In this document: positions 1 to 13,400 of the stretch, piece by piece
How the letters are laid out: each line of letters starts with the position of its first letter
How positions within the stretch are numbered: the stretch's first letter is position 1
From: Lineus longissimus
Taxonomy: Eukaryota > Nemertea > Pilidiophora > Heteronemertea > Lineidae
NCBI RefSeq assembly: GCF_910592395.1
Contig: NC_088317.1
Location: forward strand, 17,966,039-18,030,038
Length of the DNA stretch: 64,000 nt
Direction: 5' to 3'
Program-made: the position numbers and the translations under genes
The notes under the pieces: model-generated
What the model was told of the DNA's origin: nothing
Databases searched by the model: none
The model's input: only the letters and a program-made list of their open reading frames with translations

Positions 1-3000
1 GGTTCAATTCACCACTATTCTTCTAAAGAATATTAGTTCATCAAAGAGACAGTTCATCCCTTGGGTAACAAAATGTCAAAGTGACAAACGGAAGTCTTCG
101 AATGACCCCTTATATGTTCCTATAAATATATCATCAAAGTAGCATGGTTTTTCTTGCAACTCATTATTTCCTGAAACAGGACATCCTCTGACTTGATACG
201 CTACACAGAAGAAGACATCAGGTGAATTCTAGATTAACTACGGAAGGTTTTGATCCTGGGAATAAAAACATTGCAAATGTCACTTGAAACCTTTTGTTCT
301 CAAGGGACAGGTTTGATGACATTAAGGAGTTATATGATTAATTAACAGAAATTGGTTCAAAGGTTCTTGCTCTGGAAAGAGCTGTGCAATACAGACTTAT
401 TTCCTAAAAGGATGAACATTATGAAAATGTGATTTGGAAGATATACAGCATCAGATGAAAGAAGTTCCCATGTTGAGTTTGAAAATGATCTTAGGATGAA
501 CTAATGCAGAACACTTTTTGTCCTAGAGGGCCCAAATCTGCATGAAATACACATTTTCAGAAACCTCTGGAGCCCCCTCGCCCCCTGCCATGATAGGATT
601 TCAGGATGTGAATGTTCCACATCATGTTTCCTGCTCTCTTGGGAAAGTGATACCTTCTGTTTCCTATCACCTAAGAGTCTGAATGTTTGAAATCGAACAC
701 TAAGTAGATCAGGCGGATGTTGTACCCACAAATGTCATTTGATGAACCACCTAATTTCCTACATGGGCTGAATAACATTATTAGATCAGCCAATACGCCA
801 AGCCAGGTTATAATGTGGTTGTCAACTTGTTTCTTACCCAACCCCTTTCAAAATTTCAATCAAAATACTTCGGGGCAAGTCTAACCCTTATTTGTGAAAA
901 TGCTGTTGCCTCAAATAGAACCCCTACACTTTTAACACACGTACTTATTGTTGAGACTTATGTAACATGAGTTGCAATAAACAGAGTCAGTACTGAAAAA
1001 GCAAGCTCGGCTCCCTCTCCTTCCACCCACACCAACACTTGAACACCTTTGCCACAATATAAACAAGACCATTACTGCGTGACGCACACTGCAACCAGGA
1101 TGAATAACGGCCCTTCCGAGTGAGGCAATAACCTTCTTAGGTCAAAGAATTGATTTTCACTGATGTGCAAATTGGATCGGCCAGACAACTAGGTATGTCT
1201 ACCGAAATTGATCGGAGCCAACTGATTGAGATACAGATGTTAAGGTTAACTTCTTTGTCCCGAAATCAATCTCTAATCAATCTTGGCGGCATTCCTGAAT
1301 TGCGGGGCAAATGGGCCAAATTTACCAATAACGACAGAGATTTTGGTCATTTGTCACCTTGGGTATTCCGGGACTGACAAGCGAAGCAAGGGATGTTAAT
1401 CTCAGCTCTTCTGTTTGATGTATCAGAATGTTCAATCACAAGCAAGTTTCTGATGTTGGCCGCACCAGAAGCCCATGAACTCAGTTATTGCATGGTTCTT
1501 AGTAGGTTTGTAGTAACATGTACCTCACCATGTCAACTCCAGCTCCAATAAGAATTAGATCTCCATGACCTGACAAAGTTCAGTACTACATACTGAGGAC
1601 AAAGGGATTTCAAATTATTTTCAAAGGAATTTCAAATTAAAACTGCCAGAATATTTACAAGGCGTGGGCAACCTAAGATTAATAACTGCCAGCCTACATA
1701 GAACAGGAATCGTCCCTTGACCCTCACGGTTCTGCCTTCACCCTTTGGCTCATTTATGGGGGCAAATAGGAGGTGGTGTAAAGTCAAGTGAGTAATGAGG
1801 AGGACATAATATTCAAGTTCCCAATCCACCATATGAAACACTTCAATATTCAAACATGTCAAATGTGTTGTCTACACCATGCCAAATACAATTTGAGTCA
1901 TGGAGCATCATAACAAATAGTCATAAGGCACGTCCTCTGGAGTATTATTAGCAAACATACTGAGGTACAGTTTTTCATCGGAGTACTTCAGTTTCTGTGC
2001 TGTACTTGGCGTGGGTCACTCAATAAAGTGGAGCAGAGCAAATGATGCACTCGAAATCTCACAGTACAGTTGAAATGTTTAACCAAGATACCTCACTATA
2101 TTTGGAAAATTACTGCACTCTGTTCACCCAAAGAAAGGTTGGCACCAATTCCGAACAGTTTAGTTTAACTTGTTTTGAAAAAGTCTAACATGATATATAT
2201 AGCAGACTGAAGAAGCAGAGCAACAACAAATCTTATATAATATGATTTGATATAACAAAATCATTTCTGAGATCCCTTTTATCCATCTAAATCACTTATA
2301 AAATTATTGGCCGTTGTAGCCACCCAAAATTACCGGTATGACAAAGGCAGCAATGTAAACATGTTTACTTTCACACAAAATGATGAAACCCCTGAAGAGG
2401 AACTAAAACAAGATAGTTTTTTGACACAGAGAAAAAGATGCTTTATTCTTTGCTGGAAATCCATTGCGTCAGAATCATTGGATCAGTTCTTATCAGGTGC
2501 ATCAATACAAAGCAACTTTGCTGCTATACTATCCAATACCATCTTCAGCTAAGGAGAATCAAAAAATATAGTTTGCGGTTGATGGCTAATATTTTCTTGG
2601 CACAATGAAAATAACATTATATTCAATGCTCTACAGGTCTGCAGCCTTAGAATTGTTGGATCATCAGTCCAACTTCTTCTCAAGTGAGACAACATCAAAC
2701 ACTCCCCTTGACAAAAGAAAGGCCTTCAACTGCAATGTACAATGTCTGTTGGAGCTCCTTTCTTATTGTAAGAAAGATGACAGATCGAATCGGTTATTCT
2801 TATCATATCTGGAAAACAGACTCCGTATCGCAGGAGAAATATTAACTTGACAATGGAAGAGAACGTGTGGTCCCCTTTGGGAGCTCTTGTTGGGTTTCTC
2901 TCTCGGCTGTTTCAATTGCATTGTCTAATACTCCCAAAGGTAAACAAGACATAGCCTTGGCAATGCCATGGTTAGCATGTCGGCTGATGAACTACCGCAG

Positions 3001-6000
3001 TATCGTCAAGCACGGTTAACCATTACATTTCTCTGCAAAGTTATTCGCTAAAACATTGTGTTACACTAAATTTGGGCAGTCGAAGTTGCACGGTGATAAC
3101 CCAAGTACTAGTCCCCTTAGAGGTAGTGTGTTAGACTTCCAGTTCGTGTATGTCTTCATGCAATAGATAGGGCAACTCTCTCTCACAGCAAGTTTCCTCT
3201 GGGTTCTCTGGTCTCCTCCTACATAACATTTCTATTTGCTCAATGTTTATATGGCGCTAATCATGTCAAGTACATTGATGCTCAGCTCTCAACACAATCT
3301 TTCCTCTATAACACTTCAAGTCAACTAATTCATTTAACATGTTTAACTGGGTGATTTTCAAAACGTTGAACCACCCTATTTCAGCAAATAAGATAAAGTA
3401 AGTGCTTAGATTGACAAATTTTAAAAAAATGGCTAATCACACTATTCAAGTTCTACAGCTAATACACTTCGAAAACAAATATGCATTTTCCAAGTTTCCC
3501 ACTTCAGCTAAAGTCCCAGGAGACATTGTTTGTATCGTATTAAACTGCAACAGCCTTTTCGTAATTTTAATCAATTTAACCAATTACACTCTCATGTTTT
3601 CAAGATTTCATATTGATTTGAAAACCAACACTACATGGGTCTCTTGAGAAACTAACACAATCGTTGAGATGGCTAATTTACCGAGTGTTATATTGTGTTC
3701 ACTTTCCAATGTTTTATCAAATCCAATTATTGGCGCCATCCACATTTTCATAAATTCGAAAAGACTGCATTCAATCTGGAGTTTGAGCAGATTTTAATTT
3801 TGTAGAATTAGATGTGAATTTAGTTTACTATAAACTCAAAACATATGTTTATGCTATACAGATATTGTCCAAAAAGTTCAGAATTCTCTTCAGGAAAGAT
3901 CGAAATAATTGTTGGCAAAATCCTTCCTCTCACCTAATTGAACAGCAAAGGGTTTTTCCCTTAGACATCATTCATTGAAAATTAATGGCTTACTTCTCTT
4001 CTTGTAATATTGAACCACTCACGGAAAAAAGTTTTATTTCCCCCAAATAAAATCACCTACTTGAAAATTAACAAGTTCTTTTCAACCGATACCCGAGACC
4101 ATAGAAGGGATGGTGTAATGATATATTTAAAAGATTGAGATGGGACGATGCCCAATGGTGAGATAACGCAGATTAGCTTTGATTTAAGTATGTTTTCAAA
4201 TCAGTTAATGATCCAATGGTAATTTTGTGCGGAGATGCATTGTACCCAATGGGGTAATTCAATCACTCTGTTTGAAAACATGCAAACTGATGACTAGTTA
4301 ATATCAAACCAGCGCAGTCCAACATAGAGAGTTTATGTATTATAGAAATTTCAAATTCTGATCAGTTTATGTAGGATGCGGTGATCTCCAACACTAAATA
4401 CAAGGGTTATGGGATCGAACCCAAGCGGTCGAGAGATCCTCAAGTCCTTCTTGAAAGTTTTGAAGTTTTCTTTTCATTCCTCTTGCAGAAGGTCTATCAT
4501 AATCTTGGTCCTTCAGGGCGAGCGAACATTATCTTGACAGTCGTTAGTTGCTAGGTTTAATCATGCTTCTGATCTGAGTATCCAGCAAAGCATTTCAAGA
4601 CAAAATTGTGCTCACAGAGACAATGCAGCAGATAGATGTTTCTCAGTGAGCAGCCCATCATCCAAATAAATTCTGAGAACACGCTTTTGTACCTTTTGCT
4701 AGCTAAAGGCCAGACAGGCTCGAACAGAATTAACAATAGATGTAATTTTCATTTACGCAGTCGTAAAACAGATGATCAGTATGCGCTAAACCTGTACAAA
4801 GTGGTAACTGGCGTCAATATGATGAACATTCTGTAATTGCGGGAGTTAAGAAATAATAGTCCATGGGCAAATCGAGGACATGAGAAAGATATTCATGTCT
4901 TACACGGTCTAAGCTGGCATCATCTTTGAAATAGCACGGTGGAAATAGACATTTACTGTATTACTTTCAACAGTTTTCCAGATACGGATAAAATTGCCAA
5001 GATTCTGAAATATTCACGCATGTGGTGAATTTAGCTATGATCAGCCAATGGCCCTAGCACGCAGACAAAAACAGTAGAGACATGAGTGATATAGAAGTAC
5101 ACCACTACCAGCACTCAGAAAGAGCTATAAGCAAAATATTTGTGATCCAGAATTTTTACCAAATTATCATTTGAAACACAAACAAGAATAAAACAACTCC
5201 TCCCTGTCAGAATAACATAACCTAAACTCCCAGGTTGGTTTATTTCGTACACATTGCATACTTATCAGCTCTTGAGTTGGTTCACCCGCAACAAGAATAC
5301 TACAACACAGCAGCCTGGAATAATCCAAAAACCAAAATCGATAAGAATGTGGTGAAAATAATCCAACAGAACATTTGTATTCATCCGGCTTACATCAACC
5401 ATCTCGGCTGGGAAAAATTATTTAGTATATTCTGTTGGTATATCATGTTGGCCAAGCCACCCTACTTCATACAAGCTGTTTCTTGTTGTTCTTTAGCAAG
5501 TAGTGCAATAGCTTAAAAGAAATACTTGATAAGGGGACACCAGGCGATTAAGCTGGCCATTTTCCAAAACATAAACAAGAAACAAAAATGCGATTGACAA
5601 AATAAAAATGTCCTGATTTACCATGATTACATATCACATTTAGACCACCAGTAAGTTGTTTGTGTGTGAGACTACATGGCCATCCTCCTTTCTACAGGCT
5701 TTTCCGTTTAACCTTTTAAAGTAAAGATAGCCTAACTTACCACGAAGGCTGTTAACGTTGGGGCAAAACGCTTGTCAGTATTCCGACGACTTTTTAGACT
5801 GCCAACACAGTTTTTGAGAAGTTAGGCATAATCGCTGCCAGCAATAGGTGTATCAGGAGAACCATCTGTCGAAGTTTAGTGTTGATATAACAAGGAAATG
5901 CCTACCAACTTAGAGACGAAGTTGACACCTTGATATGACTGCAAAATCAGGCAACTATACATCTTTTTCAAAGAAGTTAAGGGAAGTTTCTGTTTCGATT

Positions 6001-8956
6001 CTTAGCGCTTCTTACTCTTCGCCCATAACATGAGAACGGTTTGTTTGTCTCTTTGGTTTCAACAAATCCAGCAATAGACAGGAATATCTGGCCTTGCAGA
6101 CAAAATCTTGTGTATTGGAATTGCGAAATAACATCATGATATGACTGCAGAATTAGGCAGAGGACTAGTGGGATCAGTTTGTTTCAAGTTTCGTGCTGCA
6201 GCGATCATGACTGCAATGCCAGCACTCCTTCGAAACAACACAGCAATGAGGAAGTGGAGCTTTAATTCATGCCTGTAGATGACACTGCGGGCCGACTACC
6301 TTTTTAAGGCTCATGTGAGCATCGTTATGACAACGCCAACAGTGGATGACAGTGTGTCTCTGTTCTTGATTTCAAATGACATCATCCAGAACGAGCTTCA
6401 AGAGCCAGCTATCAGAGTCAGCAAATGAGGACACAGCAGTGGTATGGATCTTGCGTGACATGATCGGTCTTTCTCTCGTCATTTCACCTCATTGTTTTCT
6501 GGTACAAAACCGACCCCTAGTGAGCCTAGAGAGGGTACATGAGTGATGAGTGTCCCTCCTAGTGGTATAGTTCAGCCACCACACCATTTTCTGGCATCAG
6601 TGTTAGCAATGATCAGCTCCACTGTCAGTGATAGCTTCAAAGACAGAAAGAAAGCAAAATTTGCTGCTTATCTTAGGTTTAACTCCAACTTGACAAGCTA
6701 ATTGCCATTACTGGCAAATGCAACAATGAAATTACCCCAACACAAAGCAACTTTTTCATCTTCCTTTCTGTTAATGAATGGTGGTGCTATCTTACGCAGC
6801 AGGCCACACAAACATGCCACAGCTTCTAATTTGTAATAGCAAAAACTGCAAATGGCATTTCGCCGCAATGAATTACCACTGGATCTCTTTCTTCTGTAAC
6901 TGTCCGCAGACCTCGCGGCTCTAATCGTGGTAAGAAGTCAACGCATTCTTCTCCTTCATGATGTTCTTTTCCATTATCCAACAATGCTGTTGGCGATGAT
7001 TTATGTTGACACAGTAATTTCTTGCAGTAAGATCCTTTCATCGGATTGGTCAGCCGAAATGTCTTGGGTTATCTTAGGTACCATGACATTTTGGGATGTG
7101 GCTGTTTCGTGAATCAGGGGATTATTTGTCATAGATAAGAATGATTAAACATATATAACAATACAAATATGAGTAGTAAAAAACAGGAAATTAAAAGACT
7201 TCTGCAAAAGTATTTTTGATGAGATTCTTTTTGCAAGATATCTTGGGTTATATTCAATAGCACATGCGTTCTTGATGATTGTTTCGGGATTAAGGCATCC
7301 ACCCATAGCTTGCCTTGGGATCATTTCTAAAATACATTCTCTCACTCTGATCGAATGTGTTCTTGGACCAATACAAAGACTTGCTCCGGGAGGACAGGAA
7401 TAAAGACACCGTCAATGACGATTTGTTGTAACTACTGACTGCATCTGGTACAACAGTCTTTACCCAAAAGAAGATGATGATACTAAAAAACCCAGAAGTA
7501 TTCGACATTTGGTGAAAATGCAACTTTAACACGTTTAATTCACCATGTTAACCATTTTGACAAGACTGTAACCGTTATTTGATCCGGCTTTTTTCGGTGC
7601 CAAAATTCTTTTTGATTAACTGTACACGAAATAAAATAATGCCTGTCATGACAATATAAGCCAGTGGTATTATAAAACAGTGGTAGCCTTGCTCAAATTG
7701 ATAAGGGCTTTGTTGCTTCTCAACTGCTACGGCAAGAGTGACATGTCATTAAGATGTCATCATCATCAATATGCTACAACATGTAAGTGACACAAGGTAT
7801 TTACTTGCTTTTGAGTTTGAGTCATCTTGAAAAATGTAAATGGCTACTTCCTGATAACTTATTATGGTAATGAGATCAAACAAGCTGAAAACAAAAAGTA
7901 TTCATCTAGGCCAGATGCAGCAATAATTTAGTAAATATTTGATTGAATATTATTGAAAGTTATTCAAAATCAAAGTAAGAATATTTTTTTGTGCCACCTA
8001 GTGCATGACCAACCATAAACAACTCTAAGCACTGACAACATGTTGTCATAGAGTAACACCGTCGTTTCCGCTACTGCAACAAATTATCTGATAAATGTGT
8101 TAGTTATGAGCTCCAAAATGAATGCCATAACTCCCCAGTGTCAGACACTGCTAATGTGAATATAAATTTTTAATGCGGGAGCTGTTTGCATGTTGCACGT
8201 TACCGCTCCTGGGTGATGGAATTTACATACATGAACCAATGATAAGGCTTGTCGATAAAGTACTAGACGAACCTCAATTTTGGGACCATAGCCACAGAAC
8301 CTCTACCTTACAGAACCCATATTATGATATCTATCCATCTCCCCAACGAAACATCACCATACTCCCATCACCGAGCGATACTTTGTAATCACAGCGCGCA
8401 ATCACAAACAAACCCCTATGTTTAGGATCATGGTCACACATCTAACAAGTAGCAGCCATTTGATAACCTACCAATGATGGGGTAATCATGTCGTTTTCTT
8501 CTCGAGTGGGCGACAGTTCCAGACAGAAGATACGCATCCTAAGAAGACATGGTAAGATTTTCCACCGATATTTTGCATAATGACCATATTCGATGGGCCA
8601 TCTTCAGCATCTGACAAAAGCTAGGACTGTGTTATTGATGGGGTAGGAGTTGGAATAACATAACGAGACACCTATCAATACTTCTCCATCTGCAAGTGTC
8701 TGAATGGTACATTTATCTCATAATGATTCCATTTTCCATAAACGACTTCGTCCAAAACTGAGACCATCTGCATAGTGAATAGGATGTATTCATGAATATA
8801 TCTAAGACATATTCATTGACTATTTACCAGGGATTGCCATGTTTTTGTGGAAAAATTGCCAAATACAACATACATTTAGACTGTTTGTGAGTTCATTCCT
8901 TGTAATACTAGGTTAGGTTTGATACAGGAACAAATTTTGATAGGAAATAGATGTTA
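1..8956. other. Gene-free AT-rich DNA
   Basis: I see no supportable gene here. Reading frames are all under about 95 codons, lack convincing splice signals and match no family I recognise. Minor structure: a perfect 10-bp inverted repeat (CCTTTGGGAG at 2874-2883 and its complement at 2931-2940), and a weak duplication of a TGATATGACTGCA-type sequence near 5930 and 6135. It is probably intergenic or intronic sequence. Confidence 0.6.
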
Positions 8957-9030
8957 TCATGGAAGGAGCACAGTTGAAGAGCATCAGCCTATGGCCATAG
9001 AGATTGTAGGTTCGACCCCTGGCCAAGTCG
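8957..9030 (+). repeat. tRNA-derived sequence (SINE head or pseudo-tRNA)
   Basis: The stretch resembles a decayed tRNA gene. An A-box-like sequence (GGAGCACAGTTGAAGAGC, 8965-8982) has the D-arm pattern GC-CAGTTG-AGAGC. A canonical B box (GGTTCGACCCC) lies at 9009-9019, at normal intragenic promoter spacing. The T arm can still form about 4 of 5 pairs around a TTCGACC loop, and a seven-base loop (CTATGGC) sits where the anticodon loop belongs. The anticodon stem and acceptor stem no longer pair, so this is not a working tRNA. The family could be a tRNA-derived SINE, whose body would continue downstream, or an isolated pseudogene. No poly(A) or simple-repeat tail was identified. Confidence 0.5.
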
Positions 9031-12000
9031 CTACTTGGCTCCACAACATGTCAAGTTCAGATGAATGGTTTACAGCATACCGACTTATCGGTGGTGAATA
9101 TCAGTCCTAAAGTCTCCTCCTTTGAATGATGGATATACATGTACACACAACAACGGTGAATCGGCATGGCTAATTGAAGCCCCAGAAAAGGTTTCTGTTG
9201 AAACTGGGTCAAAAATGGCCAAAACAGAGCAGAAAGCCTGAAACAAGTGGAACGTGCAGAGAAAAGAACATAATTACTGATGACAGATTATGAGAATTCA
9301 TTCAGTTACACTTAGCAAAGAAATGAAATTTCTCTCTTGACTAGGAAGTTTATGTTGAGACAAACCTTTTCTGTAGGCCCACAATTTCTCCCTTGGGCTT
9401 GGTCCGAAGTTATGGATGTAACCCCAGTAGATTATAACAAGGTGTAACCCCGGCACTCTGGGGTCGTTTCCAATTCTCGATTGCATTAACAAGGTCTTCT
9501 CCATGCCCAACAGATATTCTAATAAGCCATTCTACCGAACAGGAACTGTTCCCGTCAAACATTCCCAACAGCTTCCTAAACAGCCCCACCGGGATCTATC
9601 CATCCATAGTTGAACAATATGTAATCTATCTTATAGAGAGGCAGGGTGGTACGACCTCCGCAGACAGGGCCATATTAAAACGTCACTAGAGAGACTTAAG
9701 ATTAAGAACAGGCCAGCGGGATTTCGATGGAGTGCACTTAGTTAGATGATAGCCTATTATCTGAGAAGCCATTTTCATAACACATCAGCAACCCTATTGG
9801 TTCCGGAAGATACAAGGTGTCAATTTCACGATGGTCCTTTTATCACATGGCTCAGGTCGGAAGTCTAACAAATTGTGTCGAAATATGGGGCATACTGCAC
9901 AATAGAGGCCGTCTTCAGGGAGCCATTTTGGACGCCAAAGCGTTCCCGTCATTGACTCTGCTGATGTCGCCAACAAAGAGCACTATGTATGGATATCTTT
10001 GTTGGTGTTGCCACACTTCACTTCATTGTTGTACTGTAAATTTGAATTATGTGAATTTGACATTAGAAAATTGCATCTTTTTCAGTGATGCCTCCAGCTC
10101 TGCGGCCTCTATGTCATTTTTTGTGAGGCTCTGGAGCAACACATTCTAACATATGGTTCACGCCACAGACCACCACAAGCACCAAGGTTATGTCTTCAGT
10201 GGGAAAGAGTTAATTGTGAATAAAAGGTTATGCAAAGATTTGATGAAATTCTCAGTCCCTTTGTTCACATACTCGGATAAACTTTGGAAAGTCAAACTTT
10301 AAAACTGTGACTAAACTAACGCTTTAGAAAGTTTCCAATGACAAAGCTTGCAAACCAGTTTGAATGAACAAGGCACACTCTGAAGGCATCCTCAATAATC
10401 TCTTAAAGTTTTCAATTCTGAAACATTCTAAGGCAATTTTGACTTTGCAAAGCCAAGATTAATGGTCCTTCATGGCATCATATCGTCCGTACAAAGTAAG
10501 CTATCCTGATGAAAAGAAGCTCAAAGAGAATTCACTTTGGATCATGGGCAAACACAGTTAGGTTTCTTGTTCCGTTTTTTCTTTTTGCTTTGAATAAATA
10601 AGAAGAAGGCAATTAAGCTTTTGTTTTAAAATATCTTTAAATAAAAGCACCCAATGTAAAGCTCTTATCCCCTCTTATCTTACGTTTAGACCAAAGAGAT
10701 AATGATTCTTTGTCAACAACATACAGAAAGCCGAATTTAAAAGTATAAACGGTAATCGAGAGATACACCTCAAAGGCGACGCTGTAAACTAAATTTTATT
10801 GATGAAGCCATTCATGGTGGCACTGATCAAGCATAATAACCTTAGCTGATTCTCCCGGCTGACTAACTGTAAAGCAACATCATAACACTTCCCCGTTTCA
10901 CAATTTCCATAAGCCATCCCATTCCACGATCATCAGCAACAAAAAAAACCCCCAATTCCGACTCAGCATCTAGTTTAAAATCCAACCAAAGAGAAGATTA
11001 CTACATCAGGCCAAAAAACACTGCGCTAGAAAGGAATTCATTACTACATCTTAACATGGGATTGGCATGATAAGCAATATCATCGGCTTAAGAACCTCAT
11101 TTGAGTGGACCCCAATGGATATCAGTCATGAACTACAAAACTGCTCTACATTTTTGTGTTGTTGATTTATGTTAAGGATGCTTTAACTATTGCTCTCATG
11201 CACTGCCTTCTTCATCTTTAATTTGTTTCATGTCAAGAGGACATGGAAAGGCTATGTATTGTACAGTTGTTGCACACAGTTATATGTTCATGTTGAAGTG
11301 AACAAGACTTGATATTAGGTAAAACAGGTCTCATCCTAACCTGCCCGACATCTTCTTCCCAAAGAGATGGTTCTTGGATATGAGCACGATTTTAACACTC
11401 ACTGATTTTTATTCAAGTAATACAATGAATGTCTTTATACTTTTAGGTTGAGTAGTAGTAATGATAACACATTAAATGTTTGTCCTAAACGAATTCAATG
11501 AAAAGACAGTTCTTCTTGATATCAACCTTTGGGACCTTCCGAGCAGGCCTTTGGGAATCAAGGCATCCACATATCTTTGAAAGTCCTGCAACTCAGTAGA
11601 GGCCTTCTTGGCCAGAGCGTTGACAGCAGTTATCTTGAGAGTCAACAAATTCCAATATGGCATCACCTTTTTTTAGCCAAATTTATCCATCCAGACACTT
11701 TGAGAGCCTACAGATTGACTGCACATCTTCAAGACTAACACATTCTCAACCTGGCGTTAAGCCAAAATTGATTCTTTTAGTAACATCTCAGCCAGGAATG
11801 CCCGCTGCAAGTCGCCCGAGAATCGCCTGCATACATGAATAACGCCAATGCGTGGGCAGCACATGGTCGAGTCTGCAAACTAAAGCAATTAACTTGCTCA
11901 ACACAACTTGTTGCAAATCACCTCCCGTGTGATTAGTTTTGGACATGTCGACTCTTACTGAGCGAAAATGGCCAATTTTTCATTCGCCGACACCTATGCA

Positions 12001-12874
12001 TTATGGAATAGTGGAAAAGATACCACCGATGGTCTTTAAGTATACGTGTAATATGTTCTGATGTGAATTTGATGGCGATAATTCATGTTCAAAGCAAGTA
12101 AGAGATCAGTCGGCTGACCATTCTCATACATCAAACACTGAGATGTTACTTTAAATTGCCAAGGTTTCATTGGTGTTTGAAGAATTTTGTGGTCTACCAA
12201 AACAATAATCGTGATTCCTTAATACGCCAACTTAACAAAATCTGCCCAACCCCTTAGAATCAGTTGTCATGCCACAGAGCTGATTCTGCATTCCACTACC
12301 TCATCTTGTACCAATAATGGCTCGTAAAAACATCAATTGATGCCTTTTCATAGATGAAGCTTTTAAACCAGATTCATCAATGTCAATACCTAAAATGTCT
12401 TACGTGTTGAAATTTGCATGCAGATTGCCGAGCTGTTGGTAAAATTGAACATAAAATGATAAAAGCTGTCACTTGCAATGCCGATCCTTATGATGGATAT
12501 TCACCTATATTAAGCTGATCTATCAATGTCCATGAACATAATAGGAAGATAGATACGAAAAGGCGAGTGTTAAATCCCAAATTTTTAATGTCAAAATAAA
12601 ACATCATAATCAAATTTCTGGAGGAAAAGAGATATTCTCGAATAGGAAAACATATTAATTTGATCAGTCTGCCTTGAAATGAAAGCCTTTTCTCAAAATG
12701 GATATGGAACTTTCGGATAAAAATGTTCTCATGGCCTCGAGTTTTGTAGACGTGTCTTCAGGTATAAAACAGAAACTACTATGTCAATGCTATAAAGCCA
12801 GCTGAGCCACGTCTGTCGCACATAGGCGTGTTACATGACATCACATCTCACTATACAACCTGCTTTAATGCAGG
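9031..12874. other. Gene-free stretch
   Basis: No gene or clear repeat is supported. Frames of up to 110 codons near 9.8-10.1 kb show no family resemblance and no paired splice sites. A T-rich run near 10,570 is ordinary low-complexity sequence. Confidence 0.55.
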
Positions 12875-12927
12875 GCAACAGTCAGCAACAGTCAGCAACA
12901 GTCAGCAAACGTCAGCAAACGTCACCA
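12875..12927. repeat. 10-bp tandem repeat
   Basis: About five consecutive copies of a 10-bp unit. GTCAGCAACA starts at 12881 and 12891, a GCAACA part-copy precedes it, and the variant GTCAGCAAAC starts at 12901 and 12911, followed by a decayed GTCACCAAGA. The change from CAACA to CAAAC is shared by adjacent units, as expected from slippage or local duplication. The array is non-coding. Confidence 0.9.
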
Positions 12928-13079
12928 AGAAACCACAACCATACAAACTAACATAGGACAAATTGGTTGATAAGCCACTAACCAATGAAGTAGAGCGTTT
13001 ATTGAGAAATGGCCCTGTTTGTCACGTATGCCTTGAAGCAAGTCGAGGTCTCGTCAATAAAGCGTTGACCTGAATGAAT

Positions 13080-13400
13080 GGAATGGCCAAGGGGTCGAAC
13101 CCAACCGAATGAGATCAGGGTAACACTGAACAAGTAGATATACGGCTGACACGGTGATCATGGCCAGTGGGGCAATGCAGATACATGGCTACTGGACGTC
13201 GTAATGAGACCGGTGCACTGGGGTTAACACTTTGGCTGATGATATATGGATGACAGCGACCAGGGCCAATGGGGCAGTGCATCCACGAGGCTACTGGACG
13301 TGATGATGAGACCAGTGTATTAAGGGCAACTGGGGCGACCCTTGGGCTGATGGAGGACAGTGATCATGGCCTGTGAGGCTAGATGGCTACTGGAACGTAC
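13080..13400. repeat. Degenerate ~100-bp tandem repeat, 3-4 copies
   Basis: The anchor CTACTGGACGT recurs near 13189 and 13291, with a one-base-longer form near 13387, giving spacings of about 102 and 96 bp. Shared flanking words are GGCCAATGGGGCA-like sequence before the anchor and ATGAGACC(G/A)GTG after it. A more diverged copy starts near 13083 (GGCCAAGGGGTC, then AATGAGATCAGGGTAACAC). One minus-strand tRNA B-box-like match (13091-13102) falls inside this copy and is probably fortuitous. No coding sense is apparent. Confidence 0.75.

Noticed and set aside
4411-4422. Minus-strand tRNA B box (GGGTTCGATCCC)
   Set aside because: No A box at the right distance and no stems; probably chance or a very old fragment.
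13091-13102. Minus-strand tRNA B box near an A-box-like TTGTTCAGTG
   Set aside because: The same bases align with a copy of the local ~100-bp tandem repeat, which explains them better.
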